Below are positions 1 through 9,807 of a stretch of 64,000 bases of DNA, piece after piece (position 1 is the stretch's first letter; the number at the start of each line of letters is the position of its first letter). The position numbers and the translations under genes are program-made. A model generated the notes under the pieces. The model was not told the origin of the DNA. It did not search any database and saw only the letters and a list, made by a program, of their open reading frames with translations. Source of the stretch: Bacteroidales bacterium (GTDB taxonomy: Bacteria; Bacteroidota; Bacteroidia; Bacteroidales; UBA932); assembly GCA_015060325.1 (NCBI GenBank), contig SUYQ01000010.1, positions 1-64,000 on the forward strand, in the 5' to 3' direction.

Positions 1-118
1 GACCTCGTTACACTTAGGAGGTGCGGCTGGCTGAGAAGTCATGACCGCTTTTGGCCTTTAAAGATAGTATCTGGGCTTGATTTTTATTCTAACGGGCGTA
101 AAAACGAAAGTTTTTATG
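1..118. other. Leading segment, probably tail of an upstream unit
   Basis: No gene can be named here. Frame 1 is open from base 1 to a TAA at 136-138 and could be the last 45 codons of a gene starting outside the window, but the translation matches nothing I recognise. Part of the segment (about 15-75) loosely resembles a TPP riboswitch (a GCTGAGA box), but the pairing partner and conserved 3' half are not convincing. Confidence 0.2.
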
Positions 119-126
119 TAAGTTTG
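119..126 (+). promoter_or_regulatory. -7 promoter element for the first EEP gene
   Basis: TAAGTTTG matches the Bacteroidetes TAnnTTTG -7 consensus and lies 20 bases before the ATG at 147. No good -33 TTG was found at the usual spacing. Confidence 0.4.
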
Positions 127-146
127 TCCGGATAAATCTACTTGAT

Positions 147-926
147 ATGAAGAGAATAATCGTCTGCGTCCTTTTTCTTTGTGCAGCAGTCGCCTCGATA
201 TCCGGACAGACCCGTCTGAGGGTAGTAGCCTACAACGTAGGAGTCTTCTCCAAATATGCCGACGACAGCATGCAGGACATAGCAAATATGATGCATGAAC
301 TGGATGCTGATGCAGTGGCGGTATGTGAGCTGGACAGCTGCAACAGGCGCCATGCTACTTTTCAGCTGCAGGATTTTGCGCAGATGCTGTCCGATGAGTG
401 GTCATATAGATTCGGATCGGCAATGCAGTGGAACGGAGGGGCATACGGGACCGGCCTTGTGACGCATGCGCCTATCATGAACAGTTTCGAGATAAAGCTG
501 CCTAAAGGTGAAGGATACGAGCCGAGGATATGTGTCGTGGCAGAGACGTCATCATATGTGTTGGCAGCTGTCCATCTTGATCACAGCAGCGAGGACGTGC
601 GTGTGAAACAGGCTGATCTGCTCACAGATGAACTCAAGACCCGTTACGGGAAGTCACGCAAACCTGTTTTTCTGTGCGGTGACCTCAATGCTACGCCCGA
701 CAGCCGCACCCTTCGCCGGCTCTCCGAGGACTGGACCGTCCTCTCCGACCCGGCTCCGACCTACCCGTCGGACAACCCTCGTCAGTGTATAGATTATATA
801 TTGGCTTTGAACAACCGTGCCCGATATAAGGTGCAGAAGACGGCAGTCCTGACGGAGGCAGCATCGGCGGATGTCGTCAAGGCCTCTGACCATCTTCCGG
901 TCTATGTTGATGTTATTTTGAAGTAA
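147..926 (+). CDS. Secreted endonuclease/exonuclease/phosphatase (EEP) family protein
   Basis: 259 aa with an N-terminal signal peptide (hydrophobic stretch about residues 4-18, no lipobox cysteine), so probably periplasmic or secreted. The EEP fold is shown by the ordered motifs AYNVG (metal-binding Asn), VCELDS (metal-binding Glu), AAVHLDH, CGDLNATPD and the C-terminal SDHLPV with the catalytic Asp-His. Family members are metal-dependent hydrolases that cleave phosphodiesters or phosphomonoesters in nucleic acids, lipids or sugar phosphates; the substrate cannot be read from sequence. It ends 5 bases before rnr and is probably cotranscribed. It differs from the two EEP proteins of the downstream glycan locus and is not obviously part of it. 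Confidence 0.85.
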   Translation: MKRIIVCVLFLCAAVASISGQTRLRVVAYNVGVFSKYADDSMQDIANMMHELDADAVAVCELDSCNRRHATFQLQDFAQMLSDEWSYRFGSAMQWNGGAYGTGLVTHAPIMNSFEIKLPKGEGYEPRICVVAETSSYVLAAVHLDHSSEDVRVKQADLLTDELKTRYGKSRKPVFLCGDLNATPDSRTLRRLSEDWTVLSDPAPTYPSDNPRQCIDYILALNNRARYKVQKTAVLTEAASADVVKASDHLPVYVDVILK

Positions 927-931
927 TTATT

Positions 932-3322
932 ATGGCTAGAAAGAAGAATTACCGCGGCAGGGGCCGCGGGAAGAGGGAAAAGAAGGTTTTCCCGCAGGTG
1001 GTAGGTAAGGTGCAGATGACCCGCGAGGGCTATGCATTCGTCATAGTTGAAGGAGAGGAGGATGATGTCTTTGTGAAGGCGTCAAAGACGCGCGGCGCGC
1101 TGAACGGTGACCAGGTGCGTGTGACAGTAACCCGGGAAAAGACCGAGTCCCAGCGTCGTGAGGGAGAGATCATAGAGATCATAGAGAGGTCGCCGAGGCC
1201 ATTCATCGGCATATTGCATATCGTGGGAAATCAGGCCTGGGTGCTCATGCAGAGCCGTTTCATGCCTTATGACATCACAATCCCGTTCACCCAGTCCGAC
1301 AAGGTCCGCTACCGCAGACATAATGTCAAGGGCCAGTCCATGGCAGAGCCAAAGGACGAGACCGGATGGTTGAAGCCGCTTGGCGATGACCTTTATGCGA
1401 TCCACAAGGTGTTCGAGCTTGGTGAGGACGGATACGGCAGGCAGGAGCTGAAGGCCCGTTCGGGCATGAAGGTCGCTGCCGTCGTGGACGACTGGCCGCG
1501 CAGCGAGGCGACGCCTCGCGGGCACATCGTCGATGTGCTGGGTGAGCCAGGCGAGAATGACACCGAGATGCATGCCATCCTCGCCGAATATGCCCTTCCA
1601 TATAAATTCGAATCGGAAGTGGCCAACGCCGCAGACCAGATATCAGAGGAAATCACAGCCGAGGACCTCAAGGGCCGCAGGGATTTCCGTCAGACGCTTA
1701 CGTTTACCATCGATCCTGCTGATGCAAAGGACTTTGACGATGCCTTGTCGTTCAAGGTGCTGGAAAGCGGCAACTACGAGATTGGAGTGCACATCGCCGA
1801 TGTGACTCATTATGTGAAACCGGGTTCGGTTGTAGACAGGGAGGCCCAGGAGCGCGGTACGTCAGTATATCTCGTGGACAGGACCGTGCCTATGCTTCCT
1901 GAGAAGCTCTGCAACAAGCTCTGTTCGCTTCGTCCTAATGAGGAGAAACTGACCTTTTCTGCTGTATTCGAGATGACTCCGCTCGGCCGTATCGTCAGCC
2001 AGTGGTTCGGCAAGACAGTCATATATTCAGACTATAGATTTGCATATGAGGAGGCTCAGGCCATAATCGAGGCTCCTAAGGCCGAGCATGAGGGCGTCCC
2101 TGCTGAAATCGTCTCTGCCGTGCTCACGCTTCACGCCTTGGCGACAAAGCTCCGCAAGAAGAGATTTGCCGCCGGAGCCATCAGCTTCGACCGCCCTGAA
2201 ATGAAGGTCGAAGTGGATGAGAAAGGCCGTCCTGTAAATGTTTATCAGAAGGTTACAAAGGAAGCCAACTGGCTTATCGAGGAGTTCATGCTCCTGGCCA
2301 ACCGCACCGTCGCGGAGTTTGTGGCGACCGGTTGCAAGGGAGTCGGAGACGCTCCGGCAAAGGGCGCGCGCAAGCAGGCGAAGACATTCGTCTATCGTGT
2401 CCATGACGAGCCTAATCAGGAAAAGATCGAGGCTCTGCGCAACTTCATCGGCAACTTCGGCTACCGTATGGGGCCTACCAACAGCGGCAAGGAGATCTCG
2501 AAGGAACTTAACACTCTCTTCGCTGCTGCCAAGGACACTCCTGAGTATAACGCCATAGAACTCCTGTCGCTCAGGACCATGGCCAAGGCCCGCTATGACA
2601 CCGAAAACCTCGGCCACTATGGTCTTGCATTCAAATACTACACTCACTTCACTTCTCCGATCCGCCGCTATCCGGATATGCTCGTGCACAGGCTTCTGGC
2701 GCAGTATCTCGAAGGAGGACAGTCTGCCGAGAAGTCATTGTATGACAAGCTCTGCAAGCATGCCTCTGAGCGCGAGATCGTTGCAGCAGAGGCTGAAAGG
2801 GCAAGCATCAAGTACAAGCTTGTCGAGTTCATGCAGGATAAGGTCGGCTACACATTCGGAGGACACATCTCGGGTCTCACCGAGTGGGGAATGTATGTTG
2901 AGGTAGAGCCGACCATGATAGAGGGTATGGTTCCGCTTCGCGAGATCCGCAGCGACTTCTTCGAATTCGACGCAGACCACTACCGTCTTGTGGGACGTCG
3001 TACGGGTATAGTCTACAATCTCGGAGATCCGGTGCGCATCCGCGTGAAGAAGACCAATCTTGAGCAGAAACTTCTTGATTATGAGTTGATTGAGACTGGT
3101 CTTGAGGAAAGGGTGTATGACCGCATAGATTATGAAAACGGTCGCGGGACATCGTTCATCAAGGGCGAGGACGGGTCGTTTGACAACGTCACCGTAGGCA
3201 TTAATAAGGCTACCCGCAAGGAAAAGGTCCGCAAGGCCATCCAGGAATCCAAGCGCAAATCCCGCAAGGCGTCTGCTAAGTCATCCGGCAAGGCTTCGGG
3301 TAGAAAGGCGGCAAAGAAATAA
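932..3322 (+). CDS. rnr: Ribonuclease R (3'-5' exoribonuclease)
   Basis: 796 aa, the usual size of bacterial RNase R. Order of domains: basic N-terminus, cold-shock-like OB domain (about 20-80, with GYAFVIVEGEEDDVFV), second OB region, RNB catalytic domain with the acidic cluster DPADAKDFDDA (about 265-275) that binds the metal, the conserved TSPIRRYPDMLVHR stretch, then an S1 domain (about 640-720) and a lysine-rich tail. RNase R degrades structured RNA such as rRNA and mRNA fragments in the cytoplasm. The ATG at 932 is the only sensible start. A 23-base gap to the next gene suggests one transcript. Confidence 0.95.
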   Translation: MARKKNYRGRGRGKREKKVFPQVVGKVQMTREGYAFVIVEGEEDDVFVKASKTRGALNGDQVRVTVTREKTESQRREGEIIEIIERSPRPFIGILHIVGNQAWVLMQSRFMPYDITIPFTQSDKVRYRRHNVKGQSMAEPKDETGWLKPLGDDLYAIHKVFELGEDGYGRQELKARSGMKVAAVVDDWPRSEATPRGHIVDVLGEPGENDTEMHAILAEYALPYKFESEVANAADQISEEITAEDLKGRRDFRQTLTFTIDPADAKDFDDALSFKVLESGNYEIGVHIADVTHYVKPGSVVDREAQERGTSVYLVDRTVPMLPEKLCNKLCSLRPNEEKLTFSAVFEMTPLGRIVSQWFGKTVIYSDYRFAYEEAQAIIEAPKAEHEGVPAEIVSAVLTLHALATKLRKKRFAAGAISFDRPEMKVEVDEKGRPVNVYQKVTKEANWLIEEFMLLANRTVAEFVATGCKGVGDAPAKGARKQAKTFVYRVHDEPNQEKIEALRNFIGNFGYRMGPTNSGKEISKELNTLFAAAKDTPEYNAIELLSLRTMAKARYDTENLGHYGLAFKYYTHFTSPIRRYPDMLVHRLLAQYLEGGQSAEKSLYDKLCKHASEREIVAAEAERASIKYKLVEFMQDKVGYTFGGHISGLTEWGMYVEVEPTMIEGMVPLREIRSDFFEFDADHYRLVGRRTGIVYNLGDPVRIRVKKTNLEQKLLDYELIETGLEERVYDRIDYENGRGTSFIKGEDGSFDNVTVGINKATRKEKVRKAIQESKRKSRKASAKSSGKASGRKAAKK

Positions 3323-3345
3323 AATTCACTATTAGTTCGTAAATT

Positions 3346-3822
3346 ATGAAAAAACAGGAATTGATGAGGGTGTGCTACGGCGGCGTGACCCTTATGGTAC
3401 CTGAAATATGGAATGTCGAGACAGAGACTTATGTTGAACCGGACGGTCGTGAATGTGCCATGATAGACATTTCGGCGGCGGATGGAGACCCAAGGTCGAT
3501 CGTGATCAGCTATGGTCCGATGCCGGAAGGATCGAATGCCCTTATCGAGGCCGAAGGCACCTATGAGGACCTGGTAGGGGAGACCGGACCTGCTGAGGAG
3601 GACGATCCTATCTGCGAATATGACTTTCTTGGGACTACAGGCTATGGTTTCGAAGTGCCGACTGAAGATAATCTGGCATGCAATTTCATCTGTGCAGCCA
3701 TAGACCAGCCTTCCGACAAGGCTGCAAGATGCAAACTGTTCACAATCCTGACTACAGCTCAGTCATACGAGGATATCGATGACCTGCTGGACCTTATAGA
3801 AGAAAATATATCATTGCAGTAG
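3346..3822 (+). CDS. Uncharacterised acidic cytoplasmic protein
   Basis: 158 aa, strongly acidic, with no signal peptide, membrane segment or motif that I can assign to a family. It follows rnr by 23 bases and is followed by a strong terminator, so it is likely the last gene of the EEP-rnr unit. The composition (many Glu/Asp, few Lys) and short alternating hydrophobic stretches fit a small soluble alpha/beta domain. No function is proposed. Confidence 0.75.
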   Translation: MKKQELMRVCYGGVTLMVPEIWNVETETYVEPDGRECAMIDISAADGDPRSIVISYGPMPEGSNALIEAEGTYEDLVGETGPAEEDDPICEYDFLGTTGYGFEVPTEDNLACNFICAAIDQPSDKAARCKLFTILTTAQSYEDIDDLLDLIEENISLQ

Positions 3823-3847
3823 GCTTCCGGAATATCCGTAAGAATCA

Positions 3848-3883
3848 GTCCGCATCCAGCTCCTGGATTGCGGACTTTTTTTT
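3848..3883 (+). terminator. Rho-independent terminator
   Basis: Stem GTCCGCA-TCCAG / CTGGA-TTGCGGAC around a CTC loop, followed by eight T residues. It ends the rnr unit and insulates the glycan locus promoter that follows. Confidence 0.9.
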
Positions 3884-3923
3884 AGCTCTGATTCATCGCT
3901 TTAAAAATTTATAAGACTATTAC

Positions 3924-3953
3924 TTGTTATTTTGAAAAATATCCATACCTTTG
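3924..3953 (+). promoter_or_regulatory. Promoter of the glycan-utilisation locus
   Basis: TTG (3924-3926) and TACCTTTG (3946-3953) match the Bacteroidetes -33/-7 consensus with a 19-base spacer. The predicted start of transcription is near 3958-3960, directly at the palindromic operator and about 50 bases before the GpsA-like gene. Confidence 0.75.
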
Positions 3954-3960
3954 CATTTGA

Positions 3961-3972
3961 GTGCACGTGCAC
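3961..3972 (+). promoter_or_regulatory. Putative LacI-type operator, copy 1
   Basis: GTGCACGTGCAC is a perfect 12-bp palindrome with the central CG step typical of LacI/GalR operators. The surrounding 16 bases, GAGTGCACGTGCACGC, recur exactly at 32529-32544, again 7-8 bases after a -7 box. Bound repressor here would cover the transcription start. Confidence 0.75.
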
Positions 3973-4009
3973 GCAACTGAATAACAACTTTTTTACACAT
4001 ACTAGTATA

Positions 4010-5065
4010 ATGAAAAAGAAAATCACAATCATCGGAGCAGGCATGATGGGCTCGGCTCTGGCATTTCCGGCTGCAGAAAATGGCCATGAAGTGCATATCG
4101 TAGGAACGTGTCTTGATGATGAGATCATTGACGGTTATATCGCAACCGGGAAACACGAGAAATTTAGTCGTCCATTCCCTGAAAATGTGCAGTATCATTA
4201 TTTCAAGGATTGGAAGGATGTGGTCAAAGGATCGGATTTCGTCATCGGAGGAGTTTCTTCATTCGGAGTGGACTGGTTCCTTGAGGAAATTCTCACTCAG
4301 CTTGATCCGGATATCCCGGTTCTTTCAGTGACCAAGGGTCTGAGAGCAACTGAGGATGGTACCCTTCTTTCATATCCCGGATTCTGGGAGAGCGAGCTTG
4401 CCAAGCGTGGCATAAACAGGACGATATGTGCAGTCGGAGGGCCATGTACGTCGTATGAACTCGTCTTCATGGACCCTACCGAGGTGGGCTTCTGCGGTAA
4501 GGATAGCGATGCTCTCCGCATGATGAAGGAGGCAATGGCTCGCCCATACTATCATATATCGCTCACAAATGATGTGATAGGACTTGAAAGCGCTGTAGCT
4601 CTCAAGAACGCTTATGCCATGGCGGTGACTCTTGCAGTAGGCTTGAATATCCGTTGGCATGGCGAGGATGAGCCTCAGCACTTTAATTCACAGGCTGGCA
4701 CATTTTCACAGGCCGTACGTGAGACTCATGCCCTTATGCAGATTCAGGGTGGAACATTCGAGTCTGAGTGCATAGGTCTCGGCGACCTTTATGTTACCAT
4801 ATTCAGCGGCCGTACCCGCAGATGTGGAGTGCTGATGGGAAAAGGTCTTGATTATGATCAGGTGACCGAAGCTCTTGCTGGAATCACTCTTGAGAGCCTT
4901 GTGATTACCCGCGTCATGGGGCAGGCTATCCGCCGCAAGGCAGAGCTCGGTCTGGTGGATCTCATGGATTTCCCGCTTCTTATGCATATTGTGGATATCC
5001 TTGATAACGGTAAAGCTGATGCAGATATGCCTTGGGAAGCATTCACATATGAGCATATAAGATAA
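4010..5065 (+). CDS. NAD(P)-dependent glycerol-3-phosphate dehydrogenase-like protein
   Basis: 351 aa, the length of GpsA. Rossmann motif GAGMMGSA at about residues 9-16, SVTKGL (Lys109), the conserved lysine in ALKNAYAM (Lys199) and GLGDLYVT...SGRTRR (about 256-271) follow the GpsA pattern of substrate- and cofactor-binding residues. The family interconverts glycerol-3-phosphate and dihydroxyacetone phosphate; the GPS.A.E motif of classical GpsA reads GPCTSYEL here, so a related polyol phosphate is possible. An upstream in-frame ATG at 3932 is rejected because it precedes the promoter and operator; the ATG at 4010 gives the normal N-terminus. First gene of the LacI-controlled locus, so probably catabolic rather than the housekeeping lipid enzyme. 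Confidence 0.8.
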   Translation: MKKKITIIGAGMMGSALAFPAAENGHEVHIVGTCLDDEIIDGYIATGKHEKFSRPFPENVQYHYFKDWKDVVKGSDFVIGGVSSFGVDWFLEEILTQLDPDIPVLSVTKGLRATEDGTLLSYPGFWESELAKRGINRTICAVGGPCTSYELVFMDPTEVGFCGKDSDALRMMKEAMARPYYHISLTNDVIGLESAVALKNAYAMAVTLAVGLNIRWHGEDEPQHFNSQAGTFSQAVRETHALMQIQGGTFESECIGLGDLYVTIFSGRTRRCGVLMGKGLDYDQVTEALAGITLESLVITRVMGQAIRRKAELGLVDLMDFPLLMHIVDILDNGKADADMPWEAFTYEHIR

Positions 5066-5098
5066 TATTACACTTTATCGAACCCTACAGAAGATACT

Positions 5099-6530
5099 AT
5101 GAAAAAGTTATTCACATTAAGTTTCCTGTTGGCAAGCGTATTTGTAATGCAGGCAAAGGTGGAGCTTCCGCCGATTTTTGCTGATAACATGGTTCTTCAG
5201 CAGCAGACCGAGGTTGCCCTTTGGGGATATGCAAAGCCAAATGCTAAGCTGACCATCACAACAACGTGGTCGAAGGCAAAGACAATAACAAATGTCGATG
5301 CCGACGGAAAATGGTTTGCGAGGGTGGCGACTCCGGTTGCCGGCGGACCATATGAAATCACCTTCAGCGACGGTGAGAAATCCACATTGAAGAATGTCCT
5401 TATCGGAGAGGTATGGATCTGTTCCGGCCAGTCCAACATGGAGATGCCGATGAAGGGTTTCAGCGGACAGCCGGTCGATGGCGCCACAGATCTTATTTTA
5501 GGCGCAAAGACTACGACATTGATCCGTTCATGCAATCTTGAGCAGGTCAAATCCTTTGAACTTCAGAATGAATGCCCTGCCACATGGTATGAGCATACTC
5601 CGCAGGGGGGTGGCAGAAGCGAGCGCAACTGCATATTTCTTTGCAAAGAGACTTTATGAGACCCTCGATGTCCCTGTCGGTATCATCAATGTATCCTGGG
5701 GCGGTACACCGATTCAGGCATGGATGAACCCTGAACTTCTGAAGAACGAATTTGGTGATGAGATAAGTCTCCAGCATCTTGAGACAAAGGAATGGCCGCA
5801 GAAATATGGCTTCAAACTGCCGGGTGTATTATATAATGGTATGCTTCATAGTGTCATCCCGTTCACTGCCAAAGGCTTTATATGGTATCAGGGCTGCGAT
5901 AACCGTATGAAGTATGAACAGTACAAGAGGCTCCAGCCGGCATTTGTCCGCATGCTTCGTCAGGAGTGGGGTAACGATAGGATGCCTTTCTATTTCACCC
6001 AGATTGCGCCTTATAAGTATGAGGATCCTTCCAGACCGGAAGGCGGCTATATGATGTGGGCGCAGGCTCAGACTCTTGAACTTATTCCGTATAGCGGCAT
6101 GGCTTGTACACATGATGCCGGCGAGCTTGCATGTATCCATCCGGCTAACAAGAAGGTCGTGGGAGACCGTCTTGCGTTCAATGCCTTGGTAAATGATTAC
6201 GGATACGACATGTTCGATGGAAAGACACCCGTACCTGTGAAATTCGAATTCAAGGACGGTGAGGCGATCGTTACATTTGATGTAGGTCAGAAGGGACTCG
6301 GACCGATCAGTACGGATCTTGACGGCTTTGAGCTTGCTGGTGAGGATGGGGTGTTCTACCCTGCAAAAGGACGTTCGCTCAGCAGTAACCGCAACCAGAT
6401 CAAGGTATATAAGTGTCCGGAGGTTCCGAATCCTGTTGCAGTGCGTTACGGTATGAAAAACTGGTCAGAGGCGACTCTCTTCAACTGTTTCGGCATTCCG
6501 GTAACTCCATTCAGGTCGGATAATTGGTAG
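5099..6530 (+). pseudogene. Sialate O-acetylesterase-type (SASA/GDSL) gene with a +1 frameshift
   Basis: Signal peptide, an N-terminal beta-sandwich, then ICSGQSNMEMPM (catalytic Ser112) mark the SASA esterase family, which removes acetyl groups from sialic acids or other glycans. The reading frame that starts at 5099 stops at 5659. The rest of the protein (SATAYFFAKRL..., IINVSWGGTPIQAW, WYQGCDN, IHPANKK.VGDRLA) continues in the next frame to 6530. The switch lies at a run of six G residues (5605-5610); five would join the halves as ...TPQGVAEASATAYFF. This is a one-base indel, a sequencing error, or a phase-variable tract. Otherwise intact, and positioned between the GpsA-like gene and susC. 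Confidence 0.85.
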
Positions 6531-6552
6531 AATTAGAAAAATTTAAGGTACA

Positions 6553-9500
6553 ATGAAACTTCATAAGTTGATACTTACCGCAGTTACAGCGCTTCTGTGC
6601 ATTGTGTCATATGCCGGAACAGGCAGTGTTGCACAACAAATGCCTGAAACTATGAAATTGACGGTCCTTGATGCAAACGGATTCCCTGTCATAGGTGCGG
6701 CTGTAATGAAGGCGGATGGATCGGGAGAAATTACAGACCTTGATGGAATCTGCACCATCTCATTGTCATCTTCCGATAAGACCCTTACGATAGTCTGCAT
6801 GGGCTATCAGACGAAGGAAATAGAGATAGGAACGGCTTCTGAAATGACAGTATATCTGGAGGAAGACAATCAGCTTCTTTCAGAGTCAGTCGTGGTTGGC
6901 TACGGTGTTCAGAAGAAGGTCAACCTCACAGGTGCGGTGGATGCCGTGGATCAGGACCAGCTTCAGAACAGACCGGTAGCCAGCGTAGGACAGGCTCTGC
7001 AGGGTGTGGTGCCAAACCTTAACATCACCAATACTTCCGGCCGTCCCGGTGCTTCTTCCAACTTCAATATCCGAGGTAATACCTCTCCGAACGGAGGAAG
7101 CCCTCTGATTCTGGTCGATGGAGTCGAGACTGATCTTGGAAGAATCAATGCAAATGACATCGCGTCGATATCTGTACTGAAGGATGCATCTTCGGCAGCC
7201 ATCTATGGTGCTCGTGGTGCATTCGGAGTCATCCTTGTCACCACTAAGAGCGGTGATTTCGACAAGGCTCCTACCGTGACTGCCGATGCCCGTTTCTCAT
7301 TCTCTGCTCCTACGACATCGACAGACTATGAGACACGCGGCTACTATCATGCGAAGATTGCTGACCTGTTCATGGAAACCTATTCAGGCGTTCCTTATAC
7401 GAATTATACAAGCTATGACTATCAGCGTCTTTATGAGCGCAGAAATGATGTGACGGAGCACCCGGACCGCCCTTGGGTGTTGACAGAGATGCGTAACGGT
7501 CGTCTGGAGTATCTTTATCTGGCCAACTTTGACTGGTATAATTATATGTATGATGACAGTCGTCCTACTCATGATTATAATGTCTCAGTGCGCGGTGGCT
7601 CCAAGAACATATCATATATGGTCAGCGGCCGATACTATCATCAGGATGGTATCTTCCGTATCGGACCTGATGATTATGATTCATTCAATACCCGCGTGAA
7701 GGTGGACGTGAAGATATGCCCATGGCTCAAACTTTCGAGCAATACAAGATTTTTCCATAGCAAGTATCATTATTCGGGCAATGAATACCGTCGTCCGACC
7801 CTCCATGCGCTTGCCAGCTTTGTTCCGGTGAATCCGGACGGCACCTTTGTTTCTCATACAACCTTGACACAAAGTGCATCACATTATATCATGGACGGAT
7901 ACAGTGCGATGCTCCATAAAGGTGTGCAGTATGGAACTCAGAAGATTACGGAACTTACAAGTTCCTGGATGCTTACGGCTGACATCACTGATAAACTCAA
8001 GTTCAATGTGGACTTTTCCTATAAGTTCGGATATAACCGTTCGCCATATAGGGATGCTACCGTTCAATATTCACAGTATCCTGGTGAAATCGCTACAGAG
8101 GCGACATTATATATAGACAGATATTCCGACACAGTAAATGAACGCAATGACTATGTGGCAAATGCCTACTTGTCTTATGCCGACACCTGGAATAATGATC
8201 ATGACTTTACAGGAACAGTCGGAGTAAACTATGAGGCGCGTTCACATAATGATCTGTCAGTGCGTCGTCAGGATTTGCTCACCGAGGAGTTGAGTGACTT
8301 CAATCTTGCATATGGAAACGTGGATAATCTGACAGGAGGCATAAATGAATATGCTGTCGCCGGCTTGTTCTATCGTTTCACCTATGCATGGAAGTCCCGC
8401 TATCTGTTTGAAACTAACGGACGTGCAGATGGATCATCGCGTTTCCCGAAAGGAAATCAGTGGGGTTTCTTCCCTTCTGTTTCTGCAGCATGGCGTCTGA
8501 CTGAAGAGCCTTGGATGGTGAATGTAAAGGACGTCATGAACAATGCAAAACTCAGGGTTTCGTACGGATCTTTAGGAAACCAGAACATAGGTTATTATGA
8601 CTATTATCAGACTGTTGATACCAATGGACTGCTTTCATATACTTTTGATGGCAGTACCAAAGGCCAGTATGCCTATGTTACCAATCCAGTCTCAACAGGA
8701 ACCTGGGAGACTGTGACAACATTTGATGTCGGAGCTGATCTTGGATTCCTCAAGGACAAGCTCACATTCTCCGCAGACTTTTATATAAGGAATACAAAGG
8801 GCATCCTTGCTGTCGGAAAGCAGCTTCCTTCAATTTACGGAGCAGGCGAGCCTAAGGTAAATGCAAATGACATCAGGACCACCGGCTGGGAAGTGCAGTT
8901 CGAGTGGCGCGACGGCTTTGATATCGGTTCCGAGAGGTTTGACTACAGCATCGGAGGCTCTCTTGCGGACTACACAGCAGTCTACACTAAGGCTGACAAC
9001 CCGGACGGCATCATCTGGTCTCCATACGTAGGCATGAGACTGGGTGAGATATGGGGATACCGCACAGGAGGTCTTTTTGCAAGCGACGAGGAGGCAGCAG
9101 AATATATAAGTGAAGTTGACTGCTCGAAGGTATATACCGAATATATGAACTGTACCTCAGAGTATGGAAAAGGTGTGAGAGCCGGTGACGTCAAGATTCT
9201 TGATGTTGACGGTAACGGAGTGCTCGATTGGGGAACCGATACAGTCAATGATCACGGAGATACAGAAATCCTGGGAAACAGTCAGCCTCGCTACTCATAT
9301 GGATTTAATGCCGGCTTCAATTTTTATGGTTTTGATTTCTCTATATTTTTCCAGGGTATAGGACATATGGATTGGTATCCGGGAAATGACAATCAGCGTT
9401 TCTGGGGTCCATATTCCCGTCCATATTCATCATTTATCGGACGCGACTTTATGGCGGATGTCTGGAGCGAGACCAATAAGGATGCATATTTCCCTCGTCC

Positions 9501-9792
9501 TCGAGGCTATTCGGCGAACTGGGGACTGCTTAACGGAAAGAATGACAGGTATCTTCAGAATCTTGCCTATCTGCGTCTGAAGAATCTTTCCATAGGCTAT
9601 ACATTCCCTGAAAAATGGATGTCAAAGGCGAAGATCTCTAAGATGAGAGTCTACTTCAGTGGTGAAAACCTTTGGTACTGGAGCGCTTTGCGTTCGAAGT
9701 ATCTTGATCCGGAAATGGCGATTGCCAACTCTCAGTCAAATACATATTCATTCTGTAAGACCTTCGCATTCGGTCTTTCTTTGGAATTCTAA
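6553..9792 (+). CDS. SusC-type TonB-dependent outer membrane transporter
   Basis: 1079 aa. Signal peptide, CarboxypepD_reg-like domain (about 35-110), the SusC signature SESVVVGYGVQKK, plug domain (about 120-240, with LILVDGVE and GARGAFGVILVTTKSG), then a long beta-barrel ending in an aromatic C-terminal strand (FGLSLEF). It imports oligosaccharides across the outer membrane together with the SusD lipoprotein encoded 15 bases downstream. It has no N-terminal STN domain, so signalling to an anti-sigma factor is not expected, which agrees with control by the LacI-type protein. Third gene of the locus. Confidence 0.95.
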   Translation: MKLHKLILTAVTALLCIVSYAGTGSVAQQMPETMKLTVLDANGFPVIGAAVMKADGSGEITDLDGICTISLSSSDKTLTIVCMGYQTKEIEIGTASEMTVYLEEDNQLLSESVVVGYGVQKKVNLTGAVDAVDQDQLQNRPVASVGQALQGVVPNLNITNTSGRPGASSNFNIRGNTSPNGGSPLILVDGVETDLGRINANDIASISVLKDASSAAIYGARGAFGVILVTTKSGDFDKAPTVTADARFSFSAPTTSTDYETRGYYHAKIADLFMETYSGVPYTNYTSYDYQRLYERRNDVTEHPDRPWVLTEMRNGRLEYLYLANFDWYNYMYDDSRPTHDYNVSVRGGSKNISYMVSGRYYHQDGIFRIGPDDYDSFNTRVKVDVKICPWLKLSSNTRFFHSKYHYSGNEYRRPTLHALASFVPVNPDGTFVSHTTLTQSASHYIMDGYSAMLHKGVQYGTQKITELTSSWMLTADITDKLKFNVDFSYKFGYNRSPYRDATVQYSQYPGEIATEATLYIDRYSDTVNERNDYVANAYLSYADTWNNDHDFTGTVGVNYEARSHNDLSVRRQDLLTEELSDFNLAYGNVDNLTGGINEYAVAGLFYRFTYAWKSRYLFETNGRADGSSRFPKGNQWGFFPSVSAAWRLTEEPWMVNVKDVMNNAKLRVSYGSLGNQNIGYYDYYQTVDTNGLLSYTFDGSTKGQYAYVTNPVSTGTWETVTTFDVGADLGFLKDKLTFSADFYIRNTKGILAVGKQLPSIYGAGEPKVNANDIRTTGWEVQFEWRDGFDIGSERFDYSIGGSLADYTAVYTKADNPDGIIWSPYVGMRLGEIWGYRTGGLFASDEEAAEYISEVDCSKVYTEYMNCTSEYGKGVRAGDVKILDVDGNGVLDWGTDTVNDHGDTEILGNSQPRYSYGFNAGFNFYGFDFSIFFQGIGHMDWYPGNDNQRFWGPYSRPYSSFIGRDFMADVWSETNKDAYFPRPRGYSANWGLLNGKNDRYLQNLAYLRLKNLSIGYTFPEKWMSKAKISKMRVYFSGENLWYWSALRSKYLDPEMAIANSQSNTYSFCKTFAFGLSLEF

Positions 9793-9807
9793 TGGGGAGG
9801 TGACATT

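Noticed and set aside
1..80. Possible TPP riboswitch (GGAGGTGC, GCTGAGA box)
   Set aside because: The conserved 3' half and the closing stem do not match well, and the next gene is not a thiamine gene. A covariance-model search would settle it.
3932..4009. Longer N-terminus for the GpsA-like protein
   Set aside because: The extra 26 codons run through the promoter -7 box and the palindromic operator; the Rossmann N-terminus begins at 4010.
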